From positions 1 through 9,870 of the forward strand of contig JAGTUZ010000151.1 in NCBI GenBank assembly GCA_018224415.1: DNA of 9,870 nt, in the 5' to 3' direction. Below are positions 7,024-9,870 of the stretch, one piece after another (positions within the stretch are counted from its first letter, which is position 1; the number at the start of each line of letters is the position of its first letter). The stretch comes from Bacteroidota bacterium. GTDB lineage: Bacteria > Bacteroidota > Ignavibacteria > SZUA-365. The translations under genes and the position numbers were made by a program. The notes under the pieces were generated by a model. That model saw nothing but the letters and a program-made list of their open reading frames with translations. It was not told the origin of the DNA and ran no database searches.

Positions 7024-8013
7024 TCAGGGTACTTCGATGGTGTCGAGAATCTCCTGGATGATCATTTCGGAATTCAGTTCCTCCGCCTCCGCCTCATAGG
7101 TGACCGCCAGACGATGGCGCAGCACGTCGAAGCAGATGGCGCGGATATCCTCGGGGATCACATACCCGCGGCGCTGGATGAAGGCATGCGCCTTGCCGGC
7201 GATGGCGAGGTTGATAGTTGCGCGCGGCGAGCCGCCGTACGCGATGTAACTGGCCAGGCGTTCGAGCTTGAACTCACGGGGCCGCCTCGTTGCCTCGACG
7301 ATGTCAAGGATGTAGCGTTCGATTTTCTCGTCCATGTACACCATGTGTACCGCCTGCCGCGCCTTGATAATATCGTCGGTAGACACCACCGGTGTCGCGA
7401 CGGGAATTGCCTGCGCGATCTGCTGGCGCATGATCAGCAGTTCTTCCTCCCGCGAGGGATAGTCGATTTTCACCTTGAGCATGAAGCGGTCGACCTGCGC
7501 CTCGGGAAGCGGGTACGTGCCTTCCTGTTCGATCGGATTCTGCGTGGCCATGACGAGAAACGGACGCGGGAGGATGAACGTCTGGTCTCCGATGGTCACC
7601 TGCCGCTCCTGCATCGCCTCGAGCAGGGCGCTCTGCACCTTCGCCGGCGAACGGTTGATTTCGTCGGCCAGGATGAAGTTCGCGAAGATCGGTCCCTGTT
7701 TCGTCTGGAAGTCGCCGTTCTTCTGGTTGTAGATCATCGTACCGATCAGGTCAGCCGGCAGAAGATCAGGCGTGAATTGCAGACGTTGGAATGATGCCTT
7801 CATCGCCGAGGCGAGTGTCTTGATCGCCGTGGTTTTCGCCAGTCCGGGCACGCCTTCGAGAAGGATGTGTCCGTCCCCGAGCAAACCGATCAGAAGACGG
7901 TCCACCATCCCCTTCTGTCCGATGATCACCTTTCCGATTTCCATCCGCAGCGCATCGACAAAGGCGCTTTCCTGCTGGATGCGTTCGTTGATTTCCTGGA
8001 TATTGACTTGCAT
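7024..8013 (-). CDS. moxR: MoxR-family AAA+ ATPase
   Basis: A 329-residue cytoplasmic AAA+ ATPase with all expected motifs: Walker A GVPGLAKT (54-61), Walker B FILADE (113-118), sensor 1 ATQNP (156-160, N159), arginine-finger region EAQVDRF (R176) and sensor 2 GGSPRAT (R264). The length is normal for the family. MoxR ATPases form hexamers and remodel or activate VWA-protein partners, here most likely DUF58, BatA and BatB encoded just downstream. The start at ATG 8013 is supported by GGAG five bases upstream and by the usual family N terminus. The frame stays open to 8175, but the extra 54 residues run through the intergenic region and have no MoxR character. It is the first gene of the operon, after 250 bases of non-coding DNA, so the operon promoter should lie there. 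A short inverted repeat covers its start codon. Confidence 0.96.
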   Translation of the reverse strand: MQVNIQEINERIQQESAFVDALRMEIGKVIIGQKGMVDRLLIGLLGDGHILLEGVPGLAKTTAIKTLASAMKASFQRLQFTPDLLPADLIGTMIYNQKNGDFQTKQGPIFANFILADEINRSPAKVQSALLEAMQERQVTIGDQTFILPRPFLVMATQNPIEQEGTYPLPEAQVDRFMLKVKIDYPSREEELLIMRQQIAQAIPVATPVVSTDDIIKARQAVHMVYMDEKIERYILDIVEATRRPREFKLERLASYIAYGGSPRATINLAIAGKAHAFIQRRGYVIPEDIRAICFDVLRHRLAVTYEAEAEELNSEMIIQEILDTIEVP

Positions 8014-8026
8014 TGGCACTCCAATG
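8011..8026 (-). promoter_or_regulatory. Small hairpin overlapping the moxR start codon and ribosome binding site
   Basis: The sequence CATTGGCACTCCAATG is a perfect 6-bp inverted repeat with a four-base spacer. In the moxR mRNA it would fold as CAUUGG-AGUG-CCAAUG. The AUG start is in the 3' arm, and the GGAG ribosome binding site lies across the 5' arm and loop. It could dampen translation initiation of the first operon gene. The stem is short, so its effect is uncertain. Confidence 0.35.
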
Positions 8027-8064
8027 GTCCGATGTGTGAACAATCTTTTCCTGAAACAGGGGAA

Positions 8065-8079
8065 GCGGTGTACCACCGC
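8065..8079. promoter_or_regulatory. GC-rich inverted repeat in the moxR leader region
   Basis: GCGGTG and CACCGC are separated by TAC, giving a perfect 6-bp inverted repeat 52 to 66 bases upstream of the moxR start. A separate 10-bp palindrome, TTCGTACGAA, lies at 8097-8106. Either could be an operator half-site pair or an mRNA hairpin. No U-run follows on the minus strand, so a terminator is not supported. No convincing -35/-10 pair can be named here. Confidence 0.3.
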
Positions 8080-8145
8080 GTTAGGACATCCCTGCGTTCG
8101 TACGAAACATGGTAACATACAAAAGCGATCAAGTCGGACGCAAAC

Positions 8146-8245
8146 CCAATCGAGACGACCTAAAGCCAATCGCAACGACCTAAAGCCAATCGCAACGACC
8201 TAAAGCCAATCGCAACGACGCACAGTCAATCGAGACGAAGCAAAC
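8146..8245. repeat. Five tandem copies of a 20-bp unit upstream of moxR
   Basis: Direct repeats of period 20 lie at 8146-8165, 8166-8185, 8186-8205, 8206-8225 and 8226-8245. The central unit is CCAATCGCAACGACCTAAAG; copies two and three are identical, and copy four differs only in its last six bases. The outer copies have CGAGACGA in place of CGCAACGA, and copy five is the most diverged. The stretch 8126-8145 may be a further degraded copy. The array fills most of the space between the radical SAM stop and the moxR leader and encodes no credible protein. Confidence 0.95.
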
Positions 8246-8263
8246 GCTGATATGTTCCGGGAC

Positions 8264-9283
8264 TCAGCGCCGGCGCAATGTCTGCACCACGTACTTGGAG
8301 TAACCGTACTTGATCTTCGACGGGACGGACGCAAGGGAAAGCCTGTTGGTCGGGAAGGCGAAGGACGGTTCGAAGTAGCAGTTGATACTGCAACCCTCGC
8401 AGAAGTCGTGCCTTCCCTCCTGCTCGCGGTGCCAACGGACGCGCTCGCTGTTCCACGCGGTCACGAGATCGTCGCCGATCGGGAGGCGTTCGAAATGCAG
8501 GTGATAACAGGGCAGCAGGATTTCGTTTTCCGGGGAAAGGACGATCACGCGTGAGACCGCCCGGCAGAGCGGATCCTCCCGGTGATTGCCTCCCTGTCTG
8601 CGGAGCTGCAGGAAGGATGGATTCAGATACACCATCGGTTTCCGTGCGAAGACCTCGATCCATGCCATGGCCTCTTCTCCGAGACCTTCTTCACGGAAGT
8701 AGCGGAACACCGGATTGAGCAGCAGCATCAACCCGTGCCGGCGGGCGATTTCGTGCACGCCTTCGACCTGCTTGTAATTGTGGTCGGTCACGGTGAACAG
8801 CAGGTCGGGAGTCTCGCCCAGCGATTTCGCGATGCGGATGCTTTCCATGACATGGTCGAAACACGCGACGCCGCGCATTGCGTCGTGCTGCGCCGGGTCG
8901 GCGCTGTCAAGCGAGAAATGCAGCAGGTCCACATGGCCGGCGAGCGCTTCCGCATGTTTCGGATAGAGGAGTCCGTTGGTCGTGATACTGGCCTTCATCC
9001 CCAGACGACGCGTTTCCGCGGCGATTGTGGCGATGTCCGGATGCAGCAGCGGCTCTCCCCCGGTCAGGTCCATGAAACGGACGCCCAGCGCGCGCGCTCC
9101 CGCGAGATTGCGCAGCACATCGTCCGTACGCGCATGCCGCGTGCCGCGGAATGCCTCGTGATCGCCAAAGTGGCAGAAGTCGCAATACGCGTTGCAGCGG
9201 TACGTAAGATAGTAATTGCAGAGCAGTGGCATGATCCGGGTCTTTCGTGCGATGACGTCAGGAGGCGCGTGGAATGACGACAT
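8264..9283 (-). CDS. Radical SAM protein with C-terminal SPASM/Twitch-like cysteines
   Basis: A 339-residue enzyme from the chosen start. The radical SAM cluster motif is C30-x3-C34-x2-C37 in LTYRCNAYCDFCHFGD, followed by the SAM-binding GGEP at 75-78 (LTGGEPLLHPD). The C-terminal part holds five more cysteines (C240, C259, C295, C298, C302, the last three in FCEGCSINC), the arrangement expected of a Twitch or SPASM auxiliary iron-sulfur cluster. The substrate cannot be told: related proteins modify peptides, lipids or cofactors, and no precursor peptide or partner enzyme is visible. The start is uncertain. ATG 9283 has no ribosome binding site; ATG 9232, 17 codons downstream, gives a start close to the motif; a TTG at 9367 would add a non-family leader. 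The gene has the same orientation as the Bat operon but is 250 bases away, so co-transcription is possible but not shown. Confidence 0.88.
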   Translation of the reverse strand: MSSFHAPPDVIARKTRIMPLLCNYYLTYRCNAYCDFCHFGDHEAFRGTRHARTDDVLRNLAGARALGVRFMDLTGGEPLLHPDIATIAAETRRLGMKASITTNGLLYPKHAEALAGHVDLLHFSLDSADPAQHDAMRGVACFDHVMESIRIAKSLGETPDLLFTVTDHNYKQVEGVHEIARRHGLMLLLNPVFRYFREEGLGEEAMAWIEVFARKPMVYLNPSFLQLRRQGGNHREDPLCRAVSRVIVLSPENEILLPCYHLHFERLPIGDDLVTAWNSERVRWHREQEGRHDFCEGCSINCYFEPSFAFPTNRLSLASVPSKIKYGYSKYVVQTLRRR

Positions 9284-9429
9284 ATGATACGAAACATGAG
9301 GGAGTTTTGCACGGATGGCGGTACCGCTCCGGAACCTCCTCCAGGGGTTTGGCGGGAGGGGCCACAACGTATCAAGGGAACGGCATTGTACCGAACAGGG
9401 TTATTTTTTCATACTGCGGAGAGCATCCC
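9284..9429. other. Divergent intergenic region between the radical SAM and AlbA_2 genes
   Basis: About 146 bases separate the two divergent starts and should contain promoters for both. A perfect 10-bp palindrome, GCGGTACCGC, lies at 9318-9327. On the minus strand TATCAT (9289-9284) is a fair -10-like hexamer, but it has no good -35. An AT-rich run, TTATTTTTTC, lies at 9401-9410, just before the plus-strand ribosome binding site. I cannot define either promoter with confidence. Confidence 0.4.
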
Positions 9430-9870
9430 ATGCGATACCACGAATTGATGACACGGATCGACGAAGGCGAAGGACTCACCACCGAGTTCAAGCGCCGCGT
9501 CTCCACGGGCGAGAAGATCGCACGCGAGATGATCGCGTTCGCCAATACCCGGGGCGGCATCATCCTGTTTGGTGTGGACGACGACAAGAGCATCGTCGGC
9601 GTCGACAGCGAAAAGGCAGAGATCGAGGAAATCACCCTGGCGGCCGGGCATCTGTGTGATCCTCCGGTCGCACATGCCGTGACTATTTTCAACGTCGACA
9701 ACCGGGACGTCATCTGCATCGAAATTCCTGAAAGCGAACAGAAGCCACATTTCCTGGTCGACGGATCGGAAGAACAGAAAGCGTTTGTCCGGGTCGGCGA
9801 GCACAGCGTGCACGCCAGCCGGGAAATGGTGCGTATCCTCCGGCACCAGCACGGGCCATCCGCACCCGTG
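9430..9870 (+). CDS. AlbA_2 (Schlafen-like, divergent AAA_4) domain protein, cut by right window edge
   Basis: The plus-strand frame is open from ATG 9430 to the window end (147 codons, no stop), with the ribosome binding site GGAGAG at 9418-9423 six bases upstream. The N terminus shows the AlbA_2 pattern: an E-F-K motif at 19-21 (GLTTEFKRRVSTGEKIAREM), then IAFANTRGGIILFGVDDD (35-52) and IVGVD (55-59). Later come the usual DPP (around residue 77), IEIPESEQKPHF (98-109) and AFVRVGEHSVHASREMV. Proteins of this family are often annotated as putative DNA-binding or transcriptional regulators and sometimes carry a C-terminal winged helix. A short stand-alone form of similar sequence is common in Bacteroidota, and this may be that form. 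The biochemical activity is not known for this type, and the C terminus is outside the window. It is divergent from the radical SAM gene and probably not part of the Bat operon. Confidence 0.85.
   Translation, partial: MRYHELMTRIDEGEGLTTEFKRRVSTGEKIAREMIAFANTRGGIILFGVDDDKSIVGVDSEKAEIEEITLAAGHLCDPPVAHAVTIFNVDNRDVICIEIPESEQKPHFLVDGSEEQKAFVRVGEHSVHASREMVRILRHQHGPSAPV

Noticed and set aside
8014..8175. N-terminal extension of moxR
   Set aside because: The residues are cysteine- and arginine-rich intergenic translation without MoxR features; the ATG at 8013 has a good ribosome binding site.
8146..8245. CRISPR array
   Set aside because: The units are contiguous 20-bp direct repeats with no spacers, and no cas gene is present.
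9386..9415. Sigma-70-like promoter TTGTAC - 18 bases - CATACT for the AlbA_2 gene
   Set aside because: Transcription would start within or after the GGAGAG ribosome binding site, so the spacing does not work.
9409..9852. Minus-strand open frame of 147 codons over the right end
   Set aside because: It lies antisense to the AlbA_2 gene, whose plus-strand frame shows a clear family motif set and ribosome binding site.

Overview
The window carries one long minus-strand gene cluster that I read as a Bacteroidota-type Bat ('aerotolerance') operon. A minus-strand radical SAM gene lies upstream of it, and a divergent plus-strand AlbA_2-domain gene is cut by the right edge. The gene order and protein types (MoxR, DUF58, a BatD-like membrane protein, BatA, BatB, BatC, BatD, BatE) are typical of Bacteroidota and the Chlorobi/Ignavibacteria-like lineages. 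The DNA is fairly GC-rich with mixed codon use. The lineage is an inference from synteny and protein style; there is no rRNA or other marker here.

Layout, reading the minus strand from right to left: radical SAM/SPASM-like enzyme (about 9283-8264); a 250-base intergenic region with five copies of a 20-bp tandem repeat and several small inverted repeats (8263-8014); moxR (8013-7024); DUF58 (7014-6139); BatD-like single-pass membrane protein (6139-5078); BatA (5085-4087); a 72-base gap with a hairpin and a small duplication; BatB (4014-2962); BatC (2957-2073); BatD (2076-241); and the N-terminal part of BatE (244 to the left edge). Most junctions overlap by 1 to 8 bases (TGATG, ATGA, GTGA types), so the eight genes from moxR to batE are probably one transcript with coupled translation.

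Likely cooperation, from known families: MoxR AAA+ ATPases work with von Willebrand A (VWA) proteins. Here three proteins have complete MIDAS metal sites: DUF58 (cytoplasmic) and BatA and BatB (membrane-anchored). BatD and the BatD-like protein have an exported N-terminal part, one membrane helix and a cytoplasmic helical tail. BatC and BatE supply TPR repeats on the exported side. The whole looks like an envelope-linked MoxR/VWA chaperone or assembly complex; its substrate is unknown.

This is largely a known system. The less ordinary observations are non-coding or low-complexity: the 20-bp tandem array before moxR, a hairpin that would cover the moxR start codon, an in-frame 18-bp repeat at the end of the BatD-like gene next to the batA start, a glutamine-rich tract in BatC, and a stop-codon duplication with hairpin between batA and batB.
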